In this document: positions 45,382 through 55,500 of the stretch, piece after piece | Layout of the letters: each line of letters begins with the position of its first letter | How positions within the stretch are numbered: position 1 is the first letter of the stretch | Assembly (NCBI GenBank): GCA_023627715.1 | Contig: JAMAHW010000110.1 | Span: 48,524 to 112,523, forward strand | Origin: Periconia sp. R9002 | Taxonomy: Eukaryota > Ascomycota > Dothideomycetes > Pleosporales > Periconiaceae | Reading direction: 5' to 3' | DNA: 64,000 nt | Notes under the pieces: generated by a model | Told to the model about the DNA's origin: nothing | Databases searched by the model: none | Seen by the model: only the letters and a program-made list of their open reading frames with translations | Translations under genes and position numbers: made by a program

Positions 45382-46533
45382 ATGTCTGAGCAAGCTACAG
45401 CAGCGGCAGCGGACCCAGTGTCCATGCCACGCTACTTTCGGAACGATGCCGAGCTGTCGCAACGAGATCCTCACAAGCAGCTGCTCGCTTCACTGAATCG
45501 CCTGATCACTGAACACCCTCCCCACAAGATACCCCCTGGTGGTGGCCTTTACTATGGGCCCATCTCAGTCGCCTACCTTTTCTATGCACTTCACAAAGTA
45601 TATCCTGATCTTCTTCTCGATGACTATCCCATGAACACCTGGTCTGCTGCATACATCGAGCAAGCTCAGGCCCATATCAAAGAATACAAGGGCCCTTCCC
45701 CAAGTAAATGCGGCGTAAGCGACGATATCATGTCTCTCCTTGCGCTCTATGCCGTAACCGCCCAGGATCCGGATACAGTGAAGGAGCTATGTGATTTTGC
45801 CGCTGTGGCTATCGAACCAGATGCCTCCAACGAATGGCTCTATGGCCGGGCTGGATTCTTGTACCTCCTGCGCTTTGTTCGTGGGGCATTTACGACCAAT
45901 AAGGAAATCACTGAGCTAATTGAAGATACCACTGACGAAGTTATCGACGACATTATGGCTAGTCCACGCCCATGGAAGTGGAAGGGAAAAGCATATGTCG
46001 GTGCTGTTCATGGCGCAATCGGCATTATAACCCAAATCGTCCTCACAGATCCGTCTTGGGCGCCCAAGCTCGAAGCCGAATTGGGAGCACTTCTCAGCTA
46101 CCAGTATGAAGGCGGCAATTTCCCCTCATCACTTCCACCTGGACGCGATCGTTTGGTGCAATTTTGCCATGGAGCGCCGGGTGTTGTGTCGTCGCTACTT
46201 TCCATTAAGAAATACTTCCCTGCTCTAGAAGAGCGCATCGACCGAGTGATTTCTAAGGGTAGAGAGTGTATATGGGAGAGGGGACTTTTGACCAAGGAGC
46301 CATGCCTCTGTCATGGAATTAGCGGTAACGCCCTGGCCCTCGAAGGGGAACAGTTTGAACACTTCTTGACCTATACTACGGGACACGAGATAAAACTGAT
46401 GGCGAAAGACGGTATGCTTCAGAAGTCGGATGACCCTTCGGCATTGTGGTGTGGCGAAGCTGGCAGAGCCTGGGCTTGGGCAGTCGCTGATAAGGGGTTG
46501 GAGAAGCGATTCTTAGGGTACAACGATATCTGA
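45382..46533 (+). CDS. Lanthionine synthetase C-like (LanC/LANCL) protein
   Basis: A single exon of 383 aa from the ATG followed by SEQATAAAADP; human LANCL1 is of similar length. The alpha/alpha-barrel repeats have Gly-rich turns: GGGLYYGPISVAYLFYAL, WLYGRAGFLYLLRF, GAVHGAIGIITQI, QFCHGAPGVVSSLL, CLCHGISGNALAL and CGEAGRAWAW. Zinc ligands are expected at the Cys of FCHGAP (about 261) and the Cys-His of CLCHGIS (about 309-310). Eukaryotic LANCL proteins add glutathione to dehydroalanine and dehydrobutyrine in damaged proteins; bacterial LanC closes thioether rings in peptides. The first role is the likely one. No lanthipeptide dehydratase or precursor peptide is recognised nearby. Confidence 0.9.
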   Translation: MSEQATAAAADPVSMPRYFRNDAELSQRDPHKQLLASLNRLITEHPPHKIPPGGGLYYGPISVAYLFYALHKVYPDLLLDDYPMNTWSAAYIEQAQAHIKEYKGPSPSKCGVSDDIMSLLALYAVTAQDPDTVKELCDFAAVAIEPDASNEWLYGRAGFLYLLRFVRGAFTTNKEITELIEDTTDEVIDDIMASPRPWKWKGKAYVGAVHGAIGIITQIVLTDPSWAPKLEAELGALLSYQYEGGNFPSSLPPGRDRLVQFCHGAPGVVSSLLSIKKYFPALEERIDRVISKGRECIWERGLLTKEPCLCHGISGNALALEGEQFEHFLTYTTGHEIKLMAKDGMLQKSDDPSALWCGEAGRAWAWAVADKGLEKRFLGYNDI

Positions 46534-47628
46534 TACAAGTGGAACGGAAGGGCTTCTTTGGTCGACTGATACGACTTGTACGATGTTACGAATGACGATT
46601 GTAAATTCCGGGTGTTCATTTTGATATGGCCTTGTTCTAAATTAGTGGAGTACCGATGGTTCACAACATTGTCACTCAGCAGCTAGTAACTGTTTTTCAC
46701 TTACTACTACATAGGTCGATAGCTCATTGACTCACTTCCCATTCGATCATATCACTTGTACCACGAACCTTGACCCAAACAAATTTGTCCTCTCATGTCA
46801 AAGTAACCCAAAACCGCACCCTCGTGGCACGCTATATGTTTCCCTATCTCTCCCACGCTTTTCCTGGTTCCGCTCGAGGCTCGGCCACGCAGACACACGT
46901 TACTCACACAATGTGAAGTTATATGCAAAATAATAGCGGTTGGTTGAACACAGGCTTTTCTTTCGATTTCAGGCAAGTACATCATTCCGTTTAGAGTTTC
47001 ATGTAGAACCTCTCATCCATAGATTTTGCTGTGCCTTAGGCTGGGCGAATACAAACGTCAACGTGTACGTACATGCCGCGCAATCAGGTCCATGACAGGC
47101 GAGATTGTCCTACTGAATCGATTGTACTTCATGTCTGCAGATCGAATCTTAAAAGGGGAGGTATGTCTTACTCTGCATCGCACCCGTTTTACCGCAGGAG
47201 CGACAGCACGCCACGTCCAGACAGACCAACAAAGCATACCCACGCCACTATCAGTCAGATCAATTCTTTATGGTAGTCGTTTTCTATTTGCTTCCCCATC
47301 TTCTCGAGTGAATGCAAATGTCGGTGTGCCACACTACTACGCTCTGGGGGCGCATTGAATGGTGTTTGTCCAAGCGTCTAGGTGCTTACATGTTTCTCCT
47401 ACTAATATTCACATACAACTCAGCCAAACTGGTAAACGATCAGTATTCACCTTCCGCTTTGGACGCGCTCCAAATCCTTTCTCTTTCAAGATTGTTTGTT
47501 ACCATCCGCATGCCTAGGGTCAGTTCGACGTAAGCAAACCACATTCCCGAGAATATATACCTCATATTGCTGCCACAACACCTTTCGTATCATCCGACAT
47601 CATCCATCTGCACGGGCTGACATCCGTC
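46534..47628. other. Upstream region of the tyrosinase gene
   Basis: A 1.1-kb gap between two plus-strand genes. I looked here for a small repeated precursor peptide and saw none. Short frames are not protein-like. It should hold the tyrosinase promoter. Confidence 0.45.
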
Positions 47629-49787
47629 ATGTCGCTTTTCACAATTTTATTCAGCTTTCTACTCGACTTCCTTGGAATATACAGTGTCACAGACGCTGCT
47701 CCTGTACTGAGCTTGGCCGAGGGAAGGCATATTACTACAGGAGTCACTACAAGAGCTGGTGGAGGTGATTCTGCTTCATCACACGACCCAATTCGTTTCA
47801 AGTAATAATCAACATAGGCTTCCCGTACATTCGACGAGAAATCAATGACCTGAAGAAAAATCATCCCGAAGCATGGTCACTTTTCATCCGTGGTCTATCC
47901 GCTTTCCAACAAATGGACCAAAACGACCCACTTTCTTATTACCGAATTTCAGGTTAGTCAACCTCATGACCGATGTGAAATGAGAATTGACAATTTTGCA
48001 AGGGATCCACGGAAGACCACATGTACCGTGGCAGAATGCACTAGGTGCAGAACATCCCGGGGGACAAGGTTATTGTCCACACAACAATATAATGTTCACC
48101 GTTTGGCATCGTCCGTACGTTGCCCTTTTCGAGGTAAGTTCACGCGTAGATGCACTAATAGCTCGACATCGACGACTTCCCATCTACACTTATACAAAAG
48201 CATTTAAGCGCTCATCTCCTAACAAAGGCACAGCAAGAACTATTCAAGCAGGTTAAAAAGATTGCGAGTAGCTATACCGTAGACCAACGGCGTTGGAGTC
48301 TGGCAGCAGATGCATTCCGGATTCCCTACTGGGACTGGGCTTTGGGGCAGCAAGGCGATGAATTTCCGGACGTCTTCACGACTCCTTTAGCCACAGTGAC
48401 TGGTTCCAATGGCACCCAACTCACCTTACCTAATCCACTTTATCAATACCGATTTCACCCTACTAGTTTGCAAGATTTCGATAGTCCGGTAAGACCACAT
48501 GTGTAGTAACACTGTTGACGCAATTTGCTAACCGTCCCCAGTGGGCTCAAATGAATACAACACTGCGCTGTCCGACATCACACGCGTTTGATGCAGAGTC
48601 TCAGGAACAACAGGTCAGAAAGCACTACATTGAACAGAGACGAGCAATACATGACGGCATAGCGAAGGCGTTCAATTCATCTACCTATAACGCGTTCGCT
48701 GCTGAAATGGAGATGAATCACGGTCTGGTTCATTTCCTTGCTGGCTGTGTAGATCCTTATTCGGGACACTTTTGGGATTCTGAATACTCTGCGTTCGATC
48801 CCATCTTTATGCTCGTTCACGCGTGAGTATCATTGTTGGAATTATGAGAAGAAAGGAAAGATTAAGATGAACTGATCATTACTCAGGAATGCCGATCGTC
48901 TCATGGCTATGTACCAAGCTGTCCATCCTAACACATGGTTAGAGCCTAAATCATCCGACGCAGCCGGAAACTTCTGGATCCCGCGTGACGCTGAACTCGA
49001 CGCGAACACGCAAATGCAACCATTCTGGAAAGACGACCTGTCCTTCTATACGCCGAACGATATCCGGAATATCACCGTTTTGGGTTACGCCTATCCCGAG
49101 ACGCAGTATTGGCTGTATCCAACCGCCGAATATTGGAGGATGGATGTAAATAAAACTATTGCTCTTCATTATAGCCCCAGCGCTAGGAGTATATTGACGG
49201 AGTTTCACGATAAGGACGCGAGCAGTGACAACCATGTCCTTACGGATTATTCGTTTATTGATTGGAACATCAAGACTCGAGCATCGCTATCGGACCTCCC
49301 TCCCACTTTCTATGTAACTTTCTTTTTCAATGGCACGACGTCTTTTGATGCTAGTCAGAAAGTCGGTATATGGACACGACAAGTCACTGGTCAATCGAGC
49401 GGTCGCTCTCAAGACCATCTCGAAATACCACAGAAGACAGATCTCATCAACAGCGCCCAAAATTACGTAGAGTATACGATCAGTCTTACTTCCAGCTTGT
49501 TAGATCAGATCGCGGCTGGTAAGTTGAAGTCGATGGGACCAAGTGAGGTGGTGCCTTATCTCAAGAATCACCTCGTTTGGCAGATCAAAGCGGTAAGTAT
49601 GATCGCAAGTCTGGGAAAGTTGAAAGTCACTAACAAGGTTTAGGGGGATAATTCTCTTGTTCAAAAACCAGATAGCTTTTCTATCGAGGTTTCGAGTACG
49701 AAAGTGCACATTCCAGATGATCCTGCGCATGCACTTGAGTATGGCGGCGAGTCAACGTCGTATCCTGAGGTCAAGGGCATAATGTAA
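47629..49787 (+). CDS. Tyrosinase (type 3 copper monophenol/diphenol oxidase)
   Basis: Exons 47629-47764, 47818-47952, 48003-48133, 48234-48488, 48542-48822, 48887-49592 and 49644-49787 encode 595 aa in frame. It oxidises phenols to quinones, feeding melanin or other pigments. A hydrophobic start (MSLFTILFSFLLDFLGIYSV) suggests secretion. Copper site A: His in GIHGRPHVPW, Cys-x-His in GYCPHNNIMF (thioether type) and His in VWHRPYVALFEQ. Copper site B: two His in MNHGLVHFLAG and one in FMLVHANADRL. Most tyrosinases have a His pair at that last place; here it is Val-His, keeping the second His, which is the one that binds copper in structures of the family. The C-terminal domain (about 430-595) is the usual fungal shielding region. 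Confidence 0.92.
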
Positions 49788-50234
49788 TATTTGGAAACAT
49801 AATAATCCATTCACACGTCTCTTGAAAGACATACGGAAGGAAATTGCAATTGTTTGAAAAGATATGTTGTTAAGTTACTGTCGGAGAGTTTAGGAGGGTC
49901 AATTCATCAATGCGTTCAAATATTCATGATCTTTGATTGAAAAATCTCCTCATAGTCTGATTAAACTTTTCACTTTCTTCAACGTTTTGATGTAGATGAA
50001 GCCCCGCTAGGAGTAATTCCGATGTCCACTTAGGGCCTGGTTAGTTCCCCGCACTGACCTAGTTAGTTGGGGAAGGCTACCCGCCTGTTCATCCTTAATC
50101 TCATCATCACATTCTTCCACGACACATGATCGCATCTCCAAACTTGAGTGAGTTCGACGTGATAGTAGCTGAAAAATAACAGGCATTTACGTTCACTTGA
50201 TTCTGGTCCTTATAATTTATTGACTTCGGTCATA
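49788..50234. other. Intergenic region upstream of the methyltransferase gene
   Basis: A 447-bp gap between two plus-strand genes. It holds the presumed methyltransferase promoter. Nothing else is supported. Confidence 0.45.
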
Positions 50235-51350
50235 ATGATACGACGCTCTCCAACTCGCGTCCCCACACGACAACTTAGTAGAAGTATCCGTCCCGGACCG
50301 AGATGTCCACAACCAATGAGTCATCCATCACCAAATCGGACCTATTTGACCTGGAGAACATCATTCACGACTAGAAAGGGCATCTCCATAACGTCATCTC
50401 TCAAACATAAAGAACACAGCAACAGCCTAAGCCAGCATCACCACCACAATCTCATCCACCGTACCATCCACACCACATCTGCCAAAATGGCTAGCCCCCA
50501 GGAGGAGAACAAGAAAGCAAACGACTGGTCCGCAACCCAATATCTCAAATTCAACACAGAACGGACCCGCGCCGTCTTCGACCTCATCAGCCGCGTCACC
50601 CCCCACCTCACCCAAACCCGCAACCCCAAAATCTACGACCTCGGCTGCGGTCCAGGAAACAGCGCCTCGATCCTCCTTTCCGCCTTCCCCACAGCCTCTC
50701 TAACCGGCCTCGACAACTCCCCAGACATGCTAGCAAAAGCACGTGCCACGCTCCCCAACGCCGAATTCGTCCACGGCGACCTATCCACCTTCACCCCAGC
50801 CCCAGACGCCGACCTCGTTTTTTCCAACGCAGCATTCCACTGGCTGCGGCATGACACGCGCATCCCGACTCTACTCCGCATCTTCGAAGCCCTCCAACCA
50901 GGCGCCGTCCTCGCCATCCAGGTCCCGGATAACTACACCGAACACTCGCACGCGCTGATGCGCGAGGTCGCCACCACCCCTTCGAAACCGTGGTCCGACT
51001 ACTTCTCTGGCGTACGCATAGGTGACCTTACCGACCCCGCGCGCCCGGACCTCGATCCCATCGAGACCCCGGGGGAATGGTACGATGCATTTACTTCCAC
51101 CTCGGCGGCGGCGAGCGTCGACATCTGGCGCACGACGTACCACCACGTCCTCAAGGACGCGCGGGCGATTGTGGAGTGGGTCAAGGGCACGGGGTTGCAG
51201 CCTTATTTGCAGAGAATGCCCGGGGGAGAGGTGACGGAGGCGTTTTTGAACGAGTATGAGGGGAGGTTGAAGGAGAGGTATCCGGCGTTGGGGGATGGGA
51301 AGGTGCTTTTGGGGTATCCGAGGTTGTTTGTCGTCGTGGTTAAGAAATAG
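50235..51350 (+). CDS. Trans-aconitate 2-methyltransferase (Tam)-type SAM methyltransferase
   Basis: A single exon of 371 aa from the first ATG (the open frame starts at TTG). The SAM-binding motif is IYDLGCGPGNSA. It is followed by LTGLDNSPDMLAKA (motif with acidic residue), VHGDLSTF and VFSNAAFHWL, all matching bacterial Tam. The C-terminal part (WRTTYHHVL, IVEWVKGTGLQPYL) is typical of Tam enzymes, which methylate trans-aconitate, a by-product of the citric acid cycle. The first 84 residues are Arg/Ser/Thr-rich with few acidic residues and end in RTIHTTSAKM. This looks like a mitochondrial import sequence. An internal ATG at 50487 would give a 287-aa form of normal Tam length, so two forms from one gene are possible. 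Confidence 0.85.
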   Translation: MIRRSPTRVPTRQLSRSIRPGPRCPQPMSHPSPNRTYLTWRTSFTTRKGISITSSLKHKEHSNSLSQHHHHNLIHRTIHTTSAKMASPQEENKKANDWSATQYLKFNTERTRAVFDLISRVTPHLTQTRNPKIYDLGCGPGNSASILLSAFPTASLTGLDNSPDMLAKARATLPNAEFVHGDLSTFTPAPDADLVFSNAAFHWLRHDTRIPTLLRIFEALQPGAVLAIQVPDNYTEHSHALMREVATTPSKPWSDYFSGVRIGDLTDPARPDLDPIETPGEWYDAFTSTSAAASVDIWRTTYHHVLKDARAIVEWVKGTGLQPYLQRMPGGEVTEAFLNEYEGRLKERYPALGDGKVLLGYPRLFVVVVKK

Positions 51351-52555
51351 GGGTTTCTGGGCGGTGTTGATATTGAAACGATATGATTGATGCACATATA
51401 GAAAATGTATATTATTCATTCAATAGTTTGTCAAAAAGCAAATTTAATCCTACCCAAGACTCGCAAGAATGATGATTTACACACATACCCACCATCCATA
51501 CTCAACCCACTACAAACATCAATCTCTTCAGCCCGCTTTTATACACTTCCAACCAACATGGCGAAAAAGAGAGAAAGGAAATAAACGATGAAGAAGGGGT
51601 GAAGTAAACCGGAGTGGGGCGAATCCTCGATCCCAACAGTTCAATCTCGTTTTTTTGAAGAAACAAAAGCATGCACGCATACGTGCATAATAAAACTTAT
51701 CTCGGACATGTAAGTTGGAAGCATCTAACCCTTCCCCCCGGTGTGTCGTGAACCTCGCGCTTCCTCTTCCCTAAAAGAAAAAAAAAACGAAAGAGAAGAG
51801 AGGAAGGCACATACAAACGACATAAAACATTTTCTTTTTTTTTTTTTGGAAGGGAGGGGAAGGGGAGGGGAATACGACGAAGTTTGAACAAGTTACATCA
51901 ATGACCTAACTTAACAGACAGAACAGAATGAAACACATCCATTACCTACCAACGAACGTAGAACCTCATTTATTCCATAGAAAGAATATTCAAGCATATT
52001 CTTTCCCCCCACTTGAACAAAAAAAAAAGGATAAGAAAACTTCACAACTTGGAAACTTTCCAAAGGATGCATATATGACCACGTAAGTACAAATATTTCA
52101 AACTGTCACCAAGCTATGCAAGGGTTGCCAGACCAGACCAGACTAACAGAATGATTCTTTCAGAAAGAAAAAGATATCATGTTTGGGCGCTACCAGAAGG
52201 TGTTGGGAACACAGTTTGTTTGAATGCAAAAAGAGATAAAAGGCAAGATACATGAATCGGCCCCAAGTATACACTACACTACACACACCCACACACACAC
52301 TAAAAAGAAGCCAACGAGCCTGCCTGTCCCCCTCCTCCCAAAAAAACATAATATCAAACAACAGTTGCGTTTCCTAGGTGCACTACCTTTTTTAGGAACA
52401 AGTCCGCCCAACACCATGCTCAGCATATGGAACAAAGGAAATAGATTTGGGGAAAAAGAGGGAAAAGATCAGCCACGCAGCGCGCTATGCTTATTCATGG
52501 CTAACCAGCCAAACAGTGATTGAGCAATTTATTTCTAAGTAGGAGGTAAGACGAT
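51351..52555. other. Convergent intergenic region
   Basis: A 1.2-kb gap between the 3' ends of the methyltransferase and RIM15 genes. It has many A- and T-runs (a 13-T run at about 51835-51847) and a CA-rich tract near 52277-52300. The RIM15 3' untranslated region probably covers part of it. No gene is seen. Confidence 0.5.
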
Positions 52556-55500
52556 CTACACGTCAAGTGACGTGTTGGGCCGCGGGGTAGGATCCGGGTC
52601 TGGTTCTGACGACTGCCCGCTATTGGCTTTCGGGGTTTCGACCTGAATCTCTTGAATTTCCCCTCCTGGTTTGCGGGGGAAGATCTCGGGCGGTGTGAGG
52701 GAGACGGGAGGTACGTCGGCAGTGGCCTCGCGCTCTTCGGCATTCCGATCCTCAGTGATGGCAGGCGGCGGAGAGGACGGTAGCGTCGACTCGGGAGCAG
52801 CAATGTCTTCAACAGAGATGACGCTTCCTCTGCTATTCGTGCGAAGCATTTCTATGCCGAGCTTTGAGGATCTAGGTCGTGTCTTGGGGCTCTTGGTGCG
52901 CACATTAGTATTGCCAAGTTCATCGTCCTCATCGTCACCCGATTCGGCAGATTCATGCTTGCGCGTTTCGAGTAGGCGCCGCTTCGCATCGACCATTTCT
53001 GCCGATCGTTGTCGGCGAAGAGTGGTTTCTTCCAGGATGGCTGGTGCAGACTCACGAGTAGGAAGAATAGGTGGCTTCTGAAGCACCTGCCCCGCGTCCT
53101 TGGAATCAACATTGCCTACATCTTCAGATATCCCCAGGCCACCCATAGCACGCGCTATATCTCTATCGCGCCATTCATCAGCATTATGTCGTGCAATGAT
53201 AACGGGAACGTCGTCACCAGTGCGACTCTCATTGTCTCCAAAGAAACTTGAGCTGATAGAATCCTCCCGGCTGGACCCGCGGTAACTACCAGAAGGAACA
53301 GGGGGGAAGCCCGACGAGTTGGATGTTGGACTATCCTCCTGGCGGGAGGATTCCTGGCGAAGACCGGACGGCATCATCCCTGGATAGCTTTGGCTTGGTG
53401 TCCAGTTGGGTGGAGGGGGTTTCCATTGGCACAGCTTTCCAAGCGTATCGGAGAGTTTGGCGATGGTGGGTGGTTTTTCAATCAGCGCATCAAAGTGGTG
53501 AGGAGCTTGCAAGTCTTTGAGGTAACCAGTGACTGCGACAATTGGTGTCATGGAGTTGGCGTTTTTAGTATCCCGAATCATCCGCGCAACATCAGCGCCA
53601 TTGACCTGAGGCAGCTTGTACTCCATCATGATTATATCGAACTTGACCTCACCCATCGCGTAACGCACAGCCTCCGACCCATTGGTGACAGTCAAAGTAC
53701 GGCAGCGCAGTTTTTCAAGGAGCTTCTCCATAACCAGACGTGAAACAGGATGATCCTCGCACACCAAGACGTCAAGAGGTCGAAAAATTGGCCCATCGGC
53801 AAGACTGATCTGTGAGAGACGGCGAGAGCTTTGTCTACGTCGCTGCACCCGTAGAAGCGCCTTCTGGCGGGAGTCTTCAGTGTCGGATGACGATGGTGAA
53901 ACATCCAGTACTTGGCTTCTCCGTTTGTAATGGTTTGGAAGGAGATCACGCACCACGTCATCCTCTTGGGATCCCATTGTGTGAGATCTAGATCGTGGTG
54001 ATGGAGCACTGGCTTGCCCAAGCGAGCTTTGGCGTTGACCGGTCCCTTTGTCTGGATTTGAACCAGGTATTCCAGTGGGTGTTTTGGCCAGCTTGATCGG
54101 TGAGACAGCCTCGGGAGACGGTCTTAAGCCCGAAGAACGAGGCACTTCGAAGAAATTACCGGGCTGCAGCGACGATGGGTTACTCGTAGCTTGCGAGAGA
54201 GTGGAGGAATTCCCAGCGGATGTTTTGCGCCTTTCATGATGTTGGCCGGTGCTGAATTGAACTAACAACGGAGAAGAAGGTTGGGAGCCACGACTGGGAG
54301 ATGAGGCAGGGCCGCTGATGGATGGGGAAGATGGTCTATGTCCCGGTTTATTTGTCGATAGCGTTCGCTTCAGGAGAGGGGCGGTTATATGTGGGCTGGA
54401 CTCCAGAGATGGGGATGGAGACGTCATGCTGGGTGACACCACTGCCGATGTTGCCTTGCTCGAGGAGTGCATACCCTCAGTACGCATTTTTTGAATGATG
54501 TCTTTATTGGCTTTGTCGAGAACCGGCAAATTCTTGTAGCTGAAATTGCCGAAGCTATCGGTAGCCATTGGCTCACTAAGCCTCCGAGTTCTTCCCTCGC
54601 GGATATGGGCAGGAATATGCAAAGGAATCAAGCCGCGCTTCATAGTCGTAACACTGACCTGTGATCGCACGCGGGACAATGCATCGTGAGGACGGTCAGG
54701 GTAATCTGCACTGGGTGTACCTGCCGAAGATGTCCCTTGGTCCTCAAATTCGGGAGCAAAGTTTTGCATAGCAGCTCCTCTGGTGTCGAAGTACTCAGTG
54801 TCTTCAGGATTCTCTGGCGCAGGGATGAAGGAAGCTTCGTCTTCGCGAAGAGTTTCCCAGTTGATGTCCGCGAACCATACGTGGTTTCTGATTTCTTCGC
54901 CACCGCTAGCAAATTTGTCCTCCATGTTGGCACCCAGTCGCTGTTTAGGATCACTACACATCAATTTATTCATCAGGTCTTTAGCCTCGTCAGACACACC
55001 ATAATCTTCATCGTTCTCTGGCCAATCAATCTTGCGTGCGAGAATGTTTTGGAACACTTCATCAGGCGTATCGGCATGGAATGGCGGGTAGCCGTACAAA
55101 CACTCGAATAATATGCATCCCAAAGACCACCAATCACTGACTTCATCCTGGCCGCTGCCTGCGATTGTCTCCGGGGCTAGATAGTCGGGTGTCCCCACGA
55201 AACGTCGATTGTTGTCTTCCGGATCGAAAAGCGCCATAGGCGGAGGAGGCATCGCCGAGGAAGAAGGCGGAGTGTTGTTTTGAGCAACGCTCGATTGGCT
55301 CATGATTGGCGCTAGAGGGAACAGGTCTGGAGATCCTTCATCGCTGTACGCTTCCTCTTCAATTGGAGAGCGAGATCTGGGGGCATTGAATTGATCATCC
55401 ATAAGGGAAAAGCGACGAAACATGGTCTGCAATGCTTCACTATCACCACTGTCGCTTCGATTCCCGGATATTCTTCTCGACGGATCGCGGACAGTGGAGC

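Noticed and set aside
46534..47628. Possible precursor peptide for a ribosomal-peptide pathway
   Set aside because: No tandem peptide repeats with Kex2-type sites and no signal peptide found on either strand by reading.
47765..47817. In-frame read-through of the first tyrosinase intron
   Set aside because: Read-through meets a stop (TAA at about 47803); splicing the 53-bp intron restores the conserved GGFPYIRREIND start of the enzyme.
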